64,000 bases of DNA, taken from assembly GCA_965221635.1 (NCBI GenBank), contig OZ244902.1:3348001-3412000 (forward strand), given 5' to 3'. The notes beneath the pieces were generated by a model. It did no database searches and had not been told where the DNA came from. It was given only the letters and a program-made list of their open reading frames with translations. Origin of the DNA: JAAXHB01 sp965221635. Its GTDB lineage: Bacteria; Actinomycetota; Acidimicrobiia; Acidimicrobiales; Aldehydirespiratoraceae. The translations under genes and the position numbers were made by a program. Below, in pieces: positions 1 through 9,292 of this stretch. The number at the start of each line of letters is the position of its first letter. The stretch's first letter is position 1.

Positions 1-3000
1 ATCCAAGTTGTCGAAGTCGCCGTACTGAACGATCGTGGTGGCAGGGCGCTGGTCGCCGAACTCCTGCCAGGTGGCCACGCCATCGCCGTTGAAGTCAACC
101 ACCAGCACCGGGTACTGCGAGCTTGTGCCAAAGTCCCACAATGAAGCGTCCCACGTGCGATATATCCCGAAATAGCCATGCTCGGCCACCGAACTGTTGG
201 TGTCGGCTTGCAACTGCGTGGAAGTTCTTGGTGATCCACCGCCAATGCTGGGTACCTGGCCCAAGGTGGTGGTGCTCCAAAATGAATGATCGTCCACCGT
301 CACATTGCTGGAGGGCGAAATGGCCACCAGTCCACCCAACCTCGCAGCAGGTTCGGTGACACCGGCTGCGCCAAGGGCTCCAACGGCAAGACTCTTGCGA
401 ATCTCTCCTCCGGTCGCATAGCCGACGAGGCCCCCGCCGAAACCGGAATCACTATTGGGAACGCTCACCGCCCCGGACGCGTACACGTCTTCCACAACGC
501 CGTCACGGTCCCGGCCCACCAATCCGCCATGAAAGTACGATTGGGACGTTTGCAGACTTGACGTCACAACCCTGCCTGTGGCGTAGCTGCGCACGACCCG
601 ACCCTCGTCGTTGAACCCCACAAGCCCTCCCGCGTTCCCCGCGCGGGAGGAAACGTTCACTTCGGAGTAACTGTCACTGACCTCAGCGTTTTGGAGCCCG
701 GAATCATCTACCTCACCGACCAAACCACCCGAGGAGACGATACCGACACCAGAGACCACGACTTCGCCCGATGAGAAGGACCTCTGAACCAGGCCGCTGT
801 TGTGTCCTGCGAGCACGCCGACCGACGCGAAAGACTGATTCACATACACCGACGCATCGGTGACCCCCACGCCCCGCACAACCCCGGGGTGGCGGACTGT
901 GGAGAACAACCCCGAATATGCACCAGCGTCAGTCGACCCCCTGTTTATCAGCATTCGCCTGATCGTGTGCCCGTTGCCCTCAAAGATAGCCGTGAACGGC
1001 AAGAGTGGTATCCAGCCCTTGCCTGCGTTCCAGTAACCGTCGTTGGAGTCAACCGAACCACTGCCGTCCGTGTCGAAATCCAGATTGGTGATCAGCTCGT
1101 AGCCGACACATCCCGATGTGGGGCAGCCCATGCCTTCCACGGCGGACGGGAATGCGTCGTCATAGTCGGCCTGGTCGTCCGCGCCCGCTGTGCCGTCACC
1201 ATCGCCATCCCAGCGGATCGCGTTCAACTGGTCCAGGTCGGCCACCTCGATCAGTCCGTCATCGTCAGCGTCGTAATCCACCATTGCGGTGACTGTCACC
1301 TTGAACGTGTCCGTCATGCTTTCATCGGCGGCGTCGGTGGCGGTGATCGTGACATTTGTGGTGCCCGCAGCTACTCCTGTGACGACAATGCCGTGGCTGG
1401 TGGCGCGCACGGTGACGATAGTGGTGTCATCGGAGGTGCCCGTGAAGTTCAGTCCTTCGCCGTTGAAGGCGCCGAACACCCCCGGGCCCACCAGCAACTG
1501 CCGGCGTCGGTTCAGTGTCACGTCCGGTGCGTCTCGGAGTTCGCGTGCCGTGTTGGCGCCGCGCTGGTCTCCGAACTCCTGCCATGTGGCGACACCGTCG
1601 TTGTCGAAGTCCACCACCAAGGCCGGGTACTGAGACGAGGTGCCGAAGTCCCACGTCGCCTTGTCCCAATCCTTGTACACCCCTTCATAGTCGGCGTCGT
1701 TCACGCCCGCCTCGGTGTCGGCTCGCATCTCGGCGGTGGTCAGACCTGTGCCGTTGGTGTCCTGCCCGGCGTCGTTTCTGCCGGTGACATCGGTATCCCA
1801 GTACACGCCCGTTTCGTCAAGGTCTCCGGAATAGGTGGCACCGGCAACGCCGCCGTACATGTTGGAGAACCTGTCATTGGTGCTGCCGCCCAGCACACGA
1901 CCGGCAACGAAGGCCTCACCGCCCGAACCACCAGTTGAGCTGCCGAGAATCCCGAAGGTGCCCACAAGGCCGCCCATCTCCGCATCGGCGTTGGCGGGGG
2001 TCACCGACAGATCCACAGCAGAATAAACCTGCTTCACCTCGCCGCCGGTGACGTGCCCCACAAGCCCGCCGGCGCTGGAGTCGGCATTTTGGGAGGACGG
2101 GTTGCGCAATGTGCCAACGGCATAGCTGCGTTGGATCACACCCGCTTCGAGACGACCGACCAGACCACCCAGCACCCCACGGCGATCCACATCGATCGAC
2201 GCGTAACTGTCGGTGAGCAACGGCTCAACATTGCCGACCTGCGACACGCGCCCCACAAGGCCACCCACCTGGGTGTTCCCGGGGCGAGTGCCACGCAACG
2301 ATCCACTCGCCGCGCTGCGACGCACCGTGCCGTTGAGTTCGCCGGCCAGCATGCCCACATCGGAATCGCTGCGATTGGTAGTGACCGACGCACCCGCCAG
2401 GCGCACCCCGCGCAACTCGCCGGCACTCTCCACCTTCCCGAACAGACCCCAATCCTGATGAGCGGCCGCCGCTTCGGGCACGTTCAGGAACAAGTTCGAG
2501 ATCGTGTGGGCATTGCCCTCAAACACGGCCTTGAACGGCCCAATCGGAGACCATCCCGCATCCTGGTTCCAGTACGTGTCACCGGAATCTGCCTCGCCGT
2601 TGCCGTTCGTGTCGAAATCGAGATCCGCTATCAGCTCGAAACCGACACAACCCGTCACGGGGCAGCCCTTGCGCTCCGCGGCGCGGGGGAACAGCCCGTC
2701 GAACGCCGATTTGTTGGAGTCCGAGTCGGCGTTGCCGTCCCCGTCGAGATCCCAGCGAATCCCGTTCAACTGCGTCAAGCTGGACACCTCCAACAAGCCG
2801 TCGCCGTCACGGTCGTAATCAATCCCCTCGAGCACGCGCACGATGAACTCGTTGGACAACAACGAGCCGCTGGTGGTGGCGGTCACGGTGACCCTTGCGC
2901 GCCCGGGGCTCACCGCGGTGACCTCCACGACCGGGCCGTCGACGCGCACCGATGCCACACCCGAACTCGCGGAGGACGCACCGAAGGACCATCGGTTCAG

Positions 3001-3996
3001 GTCGGCGCCCGGGAACACCTCGGAACCGGGCTTGGCGAGATCCACCCGCGCCATGCCACGCTCGTGCAACACCAGGTTGGTGATCCTGCCGCTGGTGGCC
3101 ACCGGCGGCACGGTCGTGGTTGGGGGCGTCACCGGCCCGGGCCCGGGCACGAACGGCCCGATCGGGCCACCAACCGGAACGGTGCCGCCACCGAGCAGGT
3201 AGATGTGATCCAGCATGCGGGCCAGAAACGACGCCATTTGTGCTCTGGTGAGGCCGTCGAAGGGATCGAAATCGCCGTCGGTGCGGCCTTTGGCTATGCC
3301 CAGCTCGAACAGGCCTCCGGCGGCCTGGTCGAACTCGTCGGGGAGCACCGGGCCCACATCAGGGAAGAAGTCATCGGGCGCCGCGCCGTTGATGTTCACC
3401 ATCCCGTCGGCGTCCACGCCCACTCCCGACGAAGGCGCCAGTTTCAGGAACCGCACCAGCAGCAACGCCATCTGACCACGGGTGATCAGCCCGTAAGGGT
3501 CAAACACCGTGTCACTTCGCCCCTTGATCACACCCTCCGATGACAGGCGATTGATCGCGGCCACCGCGTCGGCCGGCAGCCCTTCGCCCAAGTCCTCAAA
3601 CCCTGCGCCGTCGCCCGAGCCGGGGCCCAACTCCACTCCGGGCAACTCGGCCACCCTTGCCAAGAACAGCGCAACCTGCCAGCGCGGCACCCGCTGCTCG
3701 GGACAGAACCCCTCCCCGGTGCCGCAACCAACGGTGATTCCGTAATTCGCCACACAATCAATGGCGTCCTTGTGGACGTTGGTGTCGGTCACGTCCACGA
3801 ACCCGCGCTCGGGCACGTTCTCGCACGCCAGCGGGGCCGCGGGGGCGTCCACCACTCCCACCACAGCGCCGGCGCCACCGGTGCCGACCACGCCCAGCAA
3901 GCCACCGAGCAGCCCCAATACCACCAGCAACCGCAACACCACCAGCCAACGCAGCCACAGTCTCACAACACCGCCTCCAAGGCCCGAATCTCGCAT
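1..3996 (-). CDS. Giant SLH-domain, GLUG-repeat secreted surface protein (partial, C-terminus beyond window)
   Basis: An uninterrupted reading frame runs from ATG at 3996 to the window edge (about 1332 codons seen). Residues 1-50 hold a signal peptide or anchor rich in Leu/Val after RLWLRW. Three S-layer homology repeats follow (about residues 45-220; e.g. ITRGQMALLLVRFLKL, LTRAQMASFLARML). A Pro/Thr-rich linker leads into two modules of about 500 residues. Each has a bacterial Ig-like segment, a Ca-binding-like Asp-rich start (DYDRDGDGLLEV; DYDADDDGLIEV), GLUG-type repeats (GGLVG, YATG) and an ending WQEFGDQR. SLH domains anchor proteins to cell-wall polymers and GLUG repeats occur in adhesins, so a cell-surface adhesin or S-layer-associated protein is inferred. 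There is no partner gene nearby; the gene upstream ends 156 bp before it. Confidence 0.85.
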   Translation of the reverse strand, partial: MRDSGLGGGVVRLWLRWLVVLRLLVVLGLLGGLLGVVGTGGAGAVVGVVDAPAAPLACENVPERGFVDVTDTNVHKDAIDCVANYGITVGCGTGEGFCPEQRVPRWQVALFLARVAELPGVELGPGSGDGAGFEDLGEGLPADAVAAINRLSSEGVIKGRSDTVFDPYGLITRGQMALLLVRFLKLAPSSGVGVDADGMVNINGAAPDDFFPDVGPVLPDEFDQAAGGLFELGIAKGRTDGDFDPFDGLTRAQMASFLARMLDHIYLLGGGTVPVGGPIGPFVPGPGPVTPPTTTVPPVATSGRITNLVLHERGMARVDLAKPGSEVFPGADLNRWSFGASSASSGVASVRVDGPVVEVTAVSPGRARVTVTATTSGSLLSNEFIVRVLEGIDYDRDGDGLLEVSSLTQLNGIRWDLDGDGNADSDSNKSAFDGLFPRAAERKGCPVTGCVGFELIADLDFDTNGNGEADSGDTYWNQDAGWSPIGPFKAVFEGNAHTISNLFLNVPEAAAAHQDWGLFGKVESAGELRGVRLAGASVTTNRSDSDVGMLAGELNGTVRRSAASGSLRGTRPGNTQVGGLVGRVSQVGNVEPLLTDSYASIDVDRRGVLGGLVGRLEAGVIQRSYAVGTLRNPSSQNADSSAGGLVGHVTGGEVKQVYSAVDLSVTPANADAEMGGLVGTFGILGSSTGGSGGEAFVAGRVLGGSTNDRFSNMYGGVAGATYSGDLDETGVYWDTDVTGRNDAGQDTNGTGLTTAEMRADTEAGVNDADYEGVYKDWDKATWDFGTSSQYPALVVDFDNDGVATWQEFGDQRGANTARELRDAPDVTLNRRRQLLVGPGVFGAFNGEGLNFTGTSDDTTIVTVRATSHGIVVTGVAAGTTNVTITATDAADESMTDTFKVTVTAMVDYDADDDGLIEVADLDQLNAIRWDGDGDGTAGADDQADYDDAFPSAVEGMGCPTSGCVGYELITNLDFDTDGSGSVDSNDGYWNAGKGWIPLLPFTAIFEGNGHTIRRMLINRGSTDAGAYSGLFSTVRHPGVVRGVGVTDASVYVNQSFASVGVLAGHNSGLVQRSFSSGEVVVSGVGIVSSGGLVGEVDDSGLQNAEVSDSYSEVNVSSRAGNAGGLVGFNDEGRVVRSYATGRVVTSSLQTSQSYFHGGLVGRDRDGVVEDVYASGAVSVPNSDSGFGGGLVGYATGGEIRKSLAVGALGAAGVTEPAARLGGLVAISPSSNVTVDDHSFWSTTTLGQVPSIGGGSPRTSTQLQADTNSSVAEHGYFGIYRTWDASLWDFGTSSQYPVLVVDFNGDGVATWQEFGDQRPATTIVQYGDFDNLD

Positions 3997-4151
3997 GTGA
4001 CGCGACGATACCGCCGGGGCCGGACTCGCTCGCCGGCGGTCATCCGACATCGGTTCGTCCGCCATGGGTTGACGCAACGGGTTTGCTTGTGGAGCAGATC
4101 GGGGGCGCGCCTGTGTGCCGGTGGCGTTCCGGCATGAGTCTTGGCGGGGTG

Positions 4152-5315
4152 TCAGGGCTTGTGCGCTCCGACGATCCACATTGCGAAATACTGCGCCCCG
4201 CCGCCGTAAGCATGACCGAGCGCCCGGCGCGCCCCGTCAACTTGGTGTTCGCCCGCGGCGCCCATCACCTGAAGGGCCGCCTCGGCGAAACGAATCGTTC
4301 CCGAAGCGCCTATCGGGTTGCTCGACAGCACACCGCCCGAGCAGTTCACCGGCAGGTCGCCACCATCGAGCGCGGTGGCGCCTTGTTCAACCATGCGCCA
4401 GCCCTCGCCACGCTCGGCGAACCCGAGACTTTCAAGCCACATCGGCTCGTACCACGAGAACGGCACGTACATCTCCACCGCGTCGATCTCGGCGCGCCGG
4501 TCGGCGATCCCCGCCTGGGCGAACACGTCATCGGCGCACTGCTCCGACGCCGCCGGGGAAACCATGTTGCGTCCCCCGTACAGGTTGCTTTCCGAGCGCA
4601 TCGCCGTGCCGTGAATCCAGGCCACCGGCCCGTCATGGGCGTCGGCTGTGGCTTCGTCGCTGAGCACCATGGCACACGCGCCGTCCGACGACGGGCACGT
4701 CTCGGAGTAGCGGATCGGATCCCACAGCATCGGCGAGTCCACCACCTGCTCGAAGGTGAGGTCGTGCTGATGCAGATGGGCGTAAGGGTTCTTGAGCGCC
4801 TGGAGGCGGTCCTTGTGAGCCACCATGCATCCGATCAGCTCCGGGGCGCCGGTGTTGATCATGTAACGACGAATGATCGGCGAGAAGTACCCCCCGGCCC
4901 CGGCGTTCACCGAAGTGGCGAACGGCTGAGGCAACGACAGCGCCCACATGGCGTTGGATTCGGACTGCTTTTCCCAGCCGATGGTGAGCACGCATCCATG
5001 AACTCCGCTTTGCACCATCGACGCTGCCACACAAGCAGTGGATCCTCCCACCGAACCGGCGGTGTGAACCCTCATGATCGGCTTGCCCACCGCGCCGAGC
5101 GCCTCCGCCAGGTACACCTCGGGCATCATCACGCCCTCAAAGAAGTCCGGTGCCTTGCCGATGATCACCGCGTCAATGTCGCGCCATTCCTTTTGGGCCA
5201 TTTCAAGGGCCCGGTAGGCGGCCTCTCGCAGCAGGCCCGGAATCGAAACGTCGCCACGGGTGGACGCGTACTTGGTTTGGCCCACACCGATCACGGCGGT
5301 TCGCTGCGCGGCCAT
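4152..5315 (-). CDS. Thiolase-superfamily (SCP-x/Ltp-like) protein
   Basis: A 387-residue thiolase-fold protein of the lipid-transfer/SCP-x type (starts MAAQRTAVIGVGQTKYAST; C-terminal CSGGVLSSNPIGASGTIRF). The start is ATG at 5315, whose A is the last base of the preceding gene's TGA, so the two are translationally coupled; an upstream in-frame ATG at 5357 would overlap that gene more. At the position of the usual nucleophilic Cys the sequence reads HTAGSVGGSTAC, so the classical Cys appears absent. Together with the DUF35 genes upstream this suggests an Ltp2-like retro-aldolase or acyl-CoA lyase rather than a true thiolase. In steroid side-chain degradation such proteins pair with DUF35 partners; the substrate here is unknown. 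Confidence 0.85.
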   Translation of the reverse strand: MAAQRTAVIGVGQTKYASTRGDVSIPGLLREAAYRALEMAQKEWRDIDAVIIGKAPDFFEGVMMPEVYLAEALGAVGKPIMRVHTAGSVGGSTACVAASMVQSGVHGCVLTIGWEKQSESNAMWALSLPQPFATSVNAGAGGYFSPIIRRYMINTGAPELIGCMVAHKDRLQALKNPYAHLHQHDLTFEQVVDSPMLWDPIRYSETCPSSDGACAMVLSDEATADAHDGPVAWIHGTAMRSESNLYGGRNMVSPAASEQCADDVFAQAGIADRRAEIDAVEMYVPFSWYEPMWLESLGFAERGEGWRMVEQGATALDGGDLPVNCSGGVLSSNPIGASGTIRFAEAALQVMGAAGEHQVDGARRALGHAYGGGAQYFAMWIVGAHKP

Positions 5316-6370
5316 CAGTCGCCCTCCAATACGCACACCATGTTCTGCTGCAAACACGGCCCCGAAGTGGCGTGCGCCACGGCCCGGTCGGCGTCACCGG
5401 CCATGATGCGCGCCGCGGCCTCGCCGAGGCGGATCAGTCCCGACGCCATCATCGTGTGCGCGGCGAGCGCCCCACCGGAAGGGTTGATCACCGTTTCGTT
5501 CTCGTTGAGTCCGAGCGCTTCGATCAGCAGGTGTTCGCTGGTGGTGAACGGCGCGTACAGCTCGGCTATGTCCACCTTGTCGTCGGCCACTCCGGCCTTG
5601 GCGGCGGCGAGGCGTGCCGACATCGACGTTGTGAGGTCTCGCACTCCCAGGGTGTGGGCGTCGCTGCGATGATCCACGCCGCGGATCCACACCGGACGGT
5701 CACACAGCTCTCGGGCCCGGTCACCCACCGCCAGCACCATCGCCGCGCCGCCGTCGCTCTCCGCCGGCAGATCCGACGGCCTGAGCGGGTTCACGGCGTT
5801 TTCCTCGGCGAGGATGTCGGGCACCGATTTGGCTTCGGTGCGAACGGCGTGCGGGTTGGATGCGCCGTGTGTGCGGCTTCGGGCCGCGATCTCGGCCAGG
5901 CGCTGTTCGCTGGTGTGGCCGCCTTCCAGCAACTGGCGCGCGGCGAGGGCCTCAAGCGAATACCAGTCGGGCCACAAGGGGCACAAGTAGTAGGGGTCGA
6001 GCTGGGTTGCGAGCACGTCGCGCAGAGATCCCGGCGACGACTTGCCGTAGCCGTACACGAACGCGGTGTCGATGCCGCCGCACTGGAGCTTCACCCACGC
6101 CTCGTAGAACGCCCAGGCGCCGTCCTGTTCCACGTGACTTTCGCTTATCGGGGGCACCGGGCCGGTTCCGTCGATGGTCATCACGAACGAGAACGCCTGC
6201 CCGGCCAGGAAGTCCGACGATCCCGAGCATGTGAAGCCCATGTCGCGCTGGGTGAGGCCCACCGCCTGTTTGGCTTGCTGCATCACCGGGATCATCATCT
6301 CCACTTCGGATTCGCCGGTGATGGCAGCTTGTTGACGCTGCGCGAACGAAACGATCGCCACGTCGATCAT
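5315..6370 (-). CDS. Thiolase-superfamily (SCP-x/Ltp-like) protein
   Basis: A 351-residue thiolase-fold protein (starts MIDVAIVSFAQRQQ; DIAELYAPFTTSEHLLIEALG; INPSGGALAAHTMMASGLIRL). It retains a Cys in the nucleophile-like motif FTCSGSSDFLAG. It is the second thiolase-fold gene of the operon and its stop shares one base with the next gene's start. It probably forms a hetero-oligomer with that gene product and the DUF35 proteins encoded just upstream, as in actinobacterial acyl-CoA lyase/hydratase complexes. The start at 6370 lies at the edge of a 20-bp tandem repeat, so other ATGs in the repeat are out of frame and could compete for initiation. Confidence 0.85.
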   Translation of the reverse strand: MIDVAIVSFAQRQQAAITGESEVEMMIPVMQQAKQAVGLTQRDMGFTCSGSSDFLAGQAFSFVMTIDGTGPVPPISESHVEQDGAWAFYEAWVKLQCGGIDTAFVYGYGKSSPGSLRDVLATQLDPYYLCPLWPDWYSLEALAARQLLEGGHTSEQRLAEIAARSRTHGASNPHAVRTEAKSVPDILAEENAVNPLRPSDLPAESDGGAAMVLAVGDRARELCDRPVWIRGVDHRSDAHTLGVRDLTTSMSARLAAAKAGVADDKVDIAELYAPFTTSEHLLIEALGLNENETVINPSGGALAAHTMMASGLIRLGEAAARIMAGDADRAVAHATSGPCLQQNMVCVLEGD

Positions 6371-6450
6371 GGCTCGGGCCTCTCGATCATGGCTTGGGCC
6401 TCTCGATCATGATGTTGGGCCTTCGATCATGATGTCGGGCCTTGGGGCGA
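6371..6450. repeat. 20-bp tandem repeat, about 3.5 copies
   Basis: Units at 6371-6390, 6391-6410, 6411-6430 and a partial 6431-6450, each built around (g)gg(c/t)cggcct-like sequence and ending gatcat in the first three. It fills the gap between the DUF35 gene and the first thiolase gene. It includes the last codons and stop of the DUF35 gene and brings an ATG (minus strand) in every unit. Confidence 0.9.
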
Positions 6451-7068
6451 CCCCGCCGCCCCTGAGTGATCTGCTGGAGCGGGGTTCACCGGGGGTGGTG
6501 GCTCGGCGCGGCCGATGCACTCGTAGTCCTCCAGCACCTGGTCGGGTTCGCCGGTGGGTTCCCAGCCCAAGATGTTGGCCGCCGATTCGACGAGTTCGTG
6601 ATCGGGTTTCCACACGGCGCGCACACGCATTCCTATGCGCACCTGTTCGGGTTCGATGTTCACCACCAGGCCGAGCATTCCCACCGACGCGCCATCGAGC
6701 ACCACCCAGGCGGTGCAGTAGGGAGGCACCAGGTCGGGCCGGCGGGGTATGGGCACCCTGGTGATGTTGAACGACTCCACGTAGCCGGTGTCGGCCAACG
6801 GCACCGGGCCCACCGTTGCCGCCCCTGCCACGGGGCTGACGCCGCGTGGCGGCACGAAAACCTGACCGGTGTGCGGGCATCGCTCGCCGATGACCTGCCT
6901 GTTCTTCATGGCCCGCAGGTAACCCGACAGTGACCGTCCGGGGGTGTAGGTGTACTCAAGGCGAACGGGGGTGACCACGCTGCGCACCGGCTCGTCGGCG
7001 GTCGCCGCCTCCGGCACGGTCACCGGATGGGCGAGCGCGGCTGGTGGCGCCAGCGGATCGCGGCTCAC
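6427..7068 (-). CDS. DUF35 / OB-fold acyl-CoA-associated protein
   Basis: A 213-residue protein of the DUF35 (OB-fold, ChsH2-like) family: LRAMKNRQVIGERCPHTGQV followed by an OB-fold with VPIPRRPDLVPPYCTAWVVLD and IGMRVRAVWK. The N-terminal rubredoxin-like zinc ribbon is degenerate, with only one of the usual Cys pairs. Start is GTG at 7068, overlapping the previous gene's TAG by one base. DUF35 proteins bind acyl-CoA substrates and partner thiolase-fold lyases or hydratases; the two thiolase genes downstream are the expected partners. The tail (PAPADHSGAAGSPQ) is low complexity and reads into the 20-bp repeat. Confidence 0.8.
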   Translation of the reverse strand: MSRDPLAPPAALAHPVTVPEAATADEPVRSVVTPVRLEYTYTPGRSLSGYLRAMKNRQVIGERCPHTGQVFVPPRGVSPVAGAATVGPVPLADTGYVESFNITRVPIPRRPDLVPPYCTAWVVLDGASVGMLGLVVNIEPEQVRIGMRVRAVWKPDHELVESAANILGWEPTGEPDQVLEDYECIGRAEPPPPVNPAPADHSGAAGSPQGPTS

Positions 7069-7610
7069 TATTGCGCCTCGGCGGTTGTGTCGTCGGCAGC
7101 GCTGTCGGCCACGAAACCGGCGATGTCGGCGATGTGGCCCTGTCGGTCGTCTCTCCACACGGCCCGCACCCGCATGCCGGTGCGCACCTCCGCCGCGCTG
7201 CCTGCCAGCACACCGTGAAGCATTGTGGTGTCGGCGCCGTCGAGGCGTATCAGCGCCCACGCGAAAGGCCCGTCGAAGGGCTGCTGGGGTCGGGGCTCGC
7301 CGTTCCAGGCCCAGGTGACCACCTCGCCACGCTCGGCCACCTGAACCATTTCGGTGAGCGGTTCGGCGGTTGTGGGGTCGTACTCCGACGGCGGGCACAG
7401 CACCGTGCCGTCGCCGCGGCGGATTCCCAGGATCACCCGCTGCTTGAGGCCGGTGAGGAACGCTCCGATCACTTCGCCGGTTGTGCGGGTGAAGGGATAC
7501 TCGAGCACCAGCGGGGCTCGAAGCACGTCGCTGCTTGCCTCGCCCAGGCGCCCGACGGTTGCCGTGTGGGTTGGCATATCGGCCTGAGGGGGCTCGGCGG
7601 GGGCAGCCAT
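7068..7610 (-). CDS. DUF35 / OB-fold protein
   Basis: A 180-residue second DUF35 family member: YPFTRTTGEVIGAFLTGLKQ, VVTWAWNGEPRPQQPFDGPF, TGMRVRAVWRDDRQGHI. It is a diverged tandem paralogue of the downstream gene. The zinc-ribbon Cys residues are mostly lost. Start chosen at ATG 7610; an alternative ATG at 7577 is possible and neither has a clear Shine-Dalgarno sequence. The stop TAG overlaps the GTG of the next gene. The two DUF35 proteins plus two thiolases suggest a heteromeric enzyme acting on an acyl-CoA. Confidence 0.75.
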   Translation of the reverse strand: MAAPAEPPQADMPTHTATVGRLGEASSDVLRAPLVLEYPFTRTTGEVIGAFLTGLKQRVILGIRRGDGTVLCPPSEYDPTTAEPLTEMVQVAERGEVVTWAWNGEPRPQQPFDGPFAWALIRLDGADTTMLHGVLAGSAAEVRTGMRVRAVWRDDRQGHIADIAGFVADSAADDTTAEAQ

Positions 7611-7771
7611 CGCCCAGAGACTAACCCCACCCGTGCGGCTGCCGCCTCTCGGCGCACCAGGCGGGCGCAGCACAGCGGAAAGACGCCGCGGCAAGGCCTT
7701 GTTGTTGGACAGCGTTGCCGGGGGGTTCCCTCAGCGTGGTGTGGGACCACGTGGGGCTGGTTGGGGCTTGT

Positions 7772-9244
7772 TCAGCCGACTCGGCGTTCGAGGCCCACGT
7801 CTATTGCGGCTACTGCGTCCTCTATCGCTTCAAGCGGGGGACGCCACTGCTCGTACAGGGCGGCACGCTCGGCGCCGTTGGAGTGAAGTCGTCTTTGGAA
7901 CTCACGCGCCCGGCGTCCGATCTCTGCGGCATCCACCCTTGTGGGGCTGCCGTCTTGGAGCACCACTTCGCCTTGGGTGATCACCGTGTGTACCGACTGG
8001 CCGTTCTCGGCGAACACCAGGCTCGCCACCAGCGCCTGCCGCTCCGCGAGAACGTGACGGTCGAGGGTCAACAACACGATGTCGGCCCGCGCCCCGGGCG
8101 CGATGCGGCCCACCGGCGCCCCCAGCGCCTTCGCGCCCGAACGAAGCGAGGTGGCCCACACCTGTTCTGCGGTGAGCCAACTGCGGTGGTCGCCCACCAG
8201 GGTGTGCAACAAGGCGGCCAGCTTGAGCGTTTCGAACATGTTCTGACTGTCGTTGGAGGCGGCACCGTCCGCGCCCACCGCCACCGGCACCCCGGCGTTC
8301 ACCATTTCCACGATGGGCATCACACCCGAACCGAGCCTCAGATTCGAGCACGGGTTGTGAACCGCGGTGGCGCCTGTCGCGGCGATGTTGGCGATGTCGT
8401 CGCTGTCCACCCACACCGAATGCGCCAGGCTCGCGCCCGGTCGCAGCAGCCCGCAGTCTCTGGCCTTTTGCACGGTGGAGCACCCCCAGCGGTGGCGCCC
8501 GGCGAAGATCTGACTTTTTGTTTCGAGCAGGTGGGTGTGGATGCCCACCCCGTAGCGGTCGGCGGTGTCGCACTGGGCGGCAAGGAACTCCTCGGAGCAG
8601 CGTTGCAACGCCGAAGGGCCCAGAAGCGGCGCCACCCTGGGGTGGGTGTCCTTGCGGGTGGCCACGAAACTGTCCACCATGGCGCCAAGGGCTTTGGCGT
8701 CGAAGCGGGGCCCGTCGGGCAGCCCGGCGGCGTCCGCGGGGGAAAGCAGATGCGTGGGGATGGTTTGGGCGAAGGGCAGGTCGCCCAGCATTGGCGCCAC
8801 CCCGGCCCGCAAGCCCACGTCGTGGTAGGCGGAGGTGACAGCCTCGGCGTGGGCGTCGAACGCGGCTGGGTCGTCGTGTGGGAAGTACACATGGTCGAGC
8901 ACCGAGGTGCAGCCGGTTTGCAGCATTTCCAGCGCCCCGGCCGCGGCGGTGGTGTAAGCGTCATCGGGGGTGCGCGGCACGCTGGCGAACACGGCCCACA
9001 CCAGCCACAGGTCGAGCGGCAGGTTCGGGGTGGTGCCCCTGTCCAGCGACTGACCCGAGTGGGTGTGCGCGTTGATCAGCCCTGGCATGGCGAGCATGCC
9101 CTCGCCGTTCACCACTTGAGCCGACCCTGCCGCGAGGCGTGGGCCGACCTCGGTGATCACTCCGTCGGTTGCGCGAATGTCGGCTTGGCGCACCGGCCCG
9201 TCGGGCTCCAACAGGTGCGCTCCCTTGATCAGCAAGTCACCCAT
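7772..9244 (-). CDS. Metal-dependent amidohydrolase (ATZ/TRZ-like deaminase family)
   Basis: About 490 residues of the amidohydrolase superfamily. Motifs: NAHTHSGQSLDRG (HxH metal site), GIHTHLLET (third His), a conserved His near SLAHSVW, and DGAASNDSQNMF (catalytic Asp region). This set matches the ATZ/TRZ, guanine and S-adenosylhomocysteine deaminase branch, so deamination or dechlorination of an N-heterocycle is plausible. Start chosen at ATG 9244, preceded by AAAGGAG at good spacing. It lies 48 bp downstream of a second amidohydrolase, probably in one transcript. Exact substrate cannot be told from sequence. Confidence 0.85.
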   Translation of the reverse strand: MGDLLIKGAHLLEPDGPVRQADIRATDGVITEVGPRLAAGSAQVVNGEGMLAMPGLINAHTHSGQSLDRGTTPNLPLDLWLVWAVFASVPRTPDDAYTTAAAGALEMLQTGCTSVLDHVYFPHDDPAAFDAHAEAVTSAYHDVGLRAGVAPMLGDLPFAQTIPTHLLSPADAAGLPDGPRFDAKALGAMVDSFVATRKDTHPRVAPLLGPSALQRCSEEFLAAQCDTADRYGVGIHTHLLETKSQIFAGRHRWGCSTVQKARDCGLLRPGASLAHSVWVDSDDIANIAATGATAVHNPCSNLRLGSGVMPIVEMVNAGVPVAVGADGAASNDSQNMFETLKLAALLHTLVGDHRSWLTAEQVWATSLRSGAKALGAPVGRIAPGARADIVLLTLDRHVLAERQALVASLVFAENGQSVHTVITQGEVVLQDGSPTRVDAAEIGRRAREFQRRLHSNGAERAALYEQWRPPLEAIEDAVAAIDVGLERRVG

Positions 9245-9292
9245 CACAACACACTCCTTTCGCCTTGTTGGCGCCACATGGCGGGGGCGAGG

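Noticed and set aside
802..3543. Long plus-strand open frames opposite the surface-protein gene
   Set aside because: They mirror the minus-strand SLH/GLUG gene, have His/Arg/Gly-rich shadow composition and no recognisable domains.
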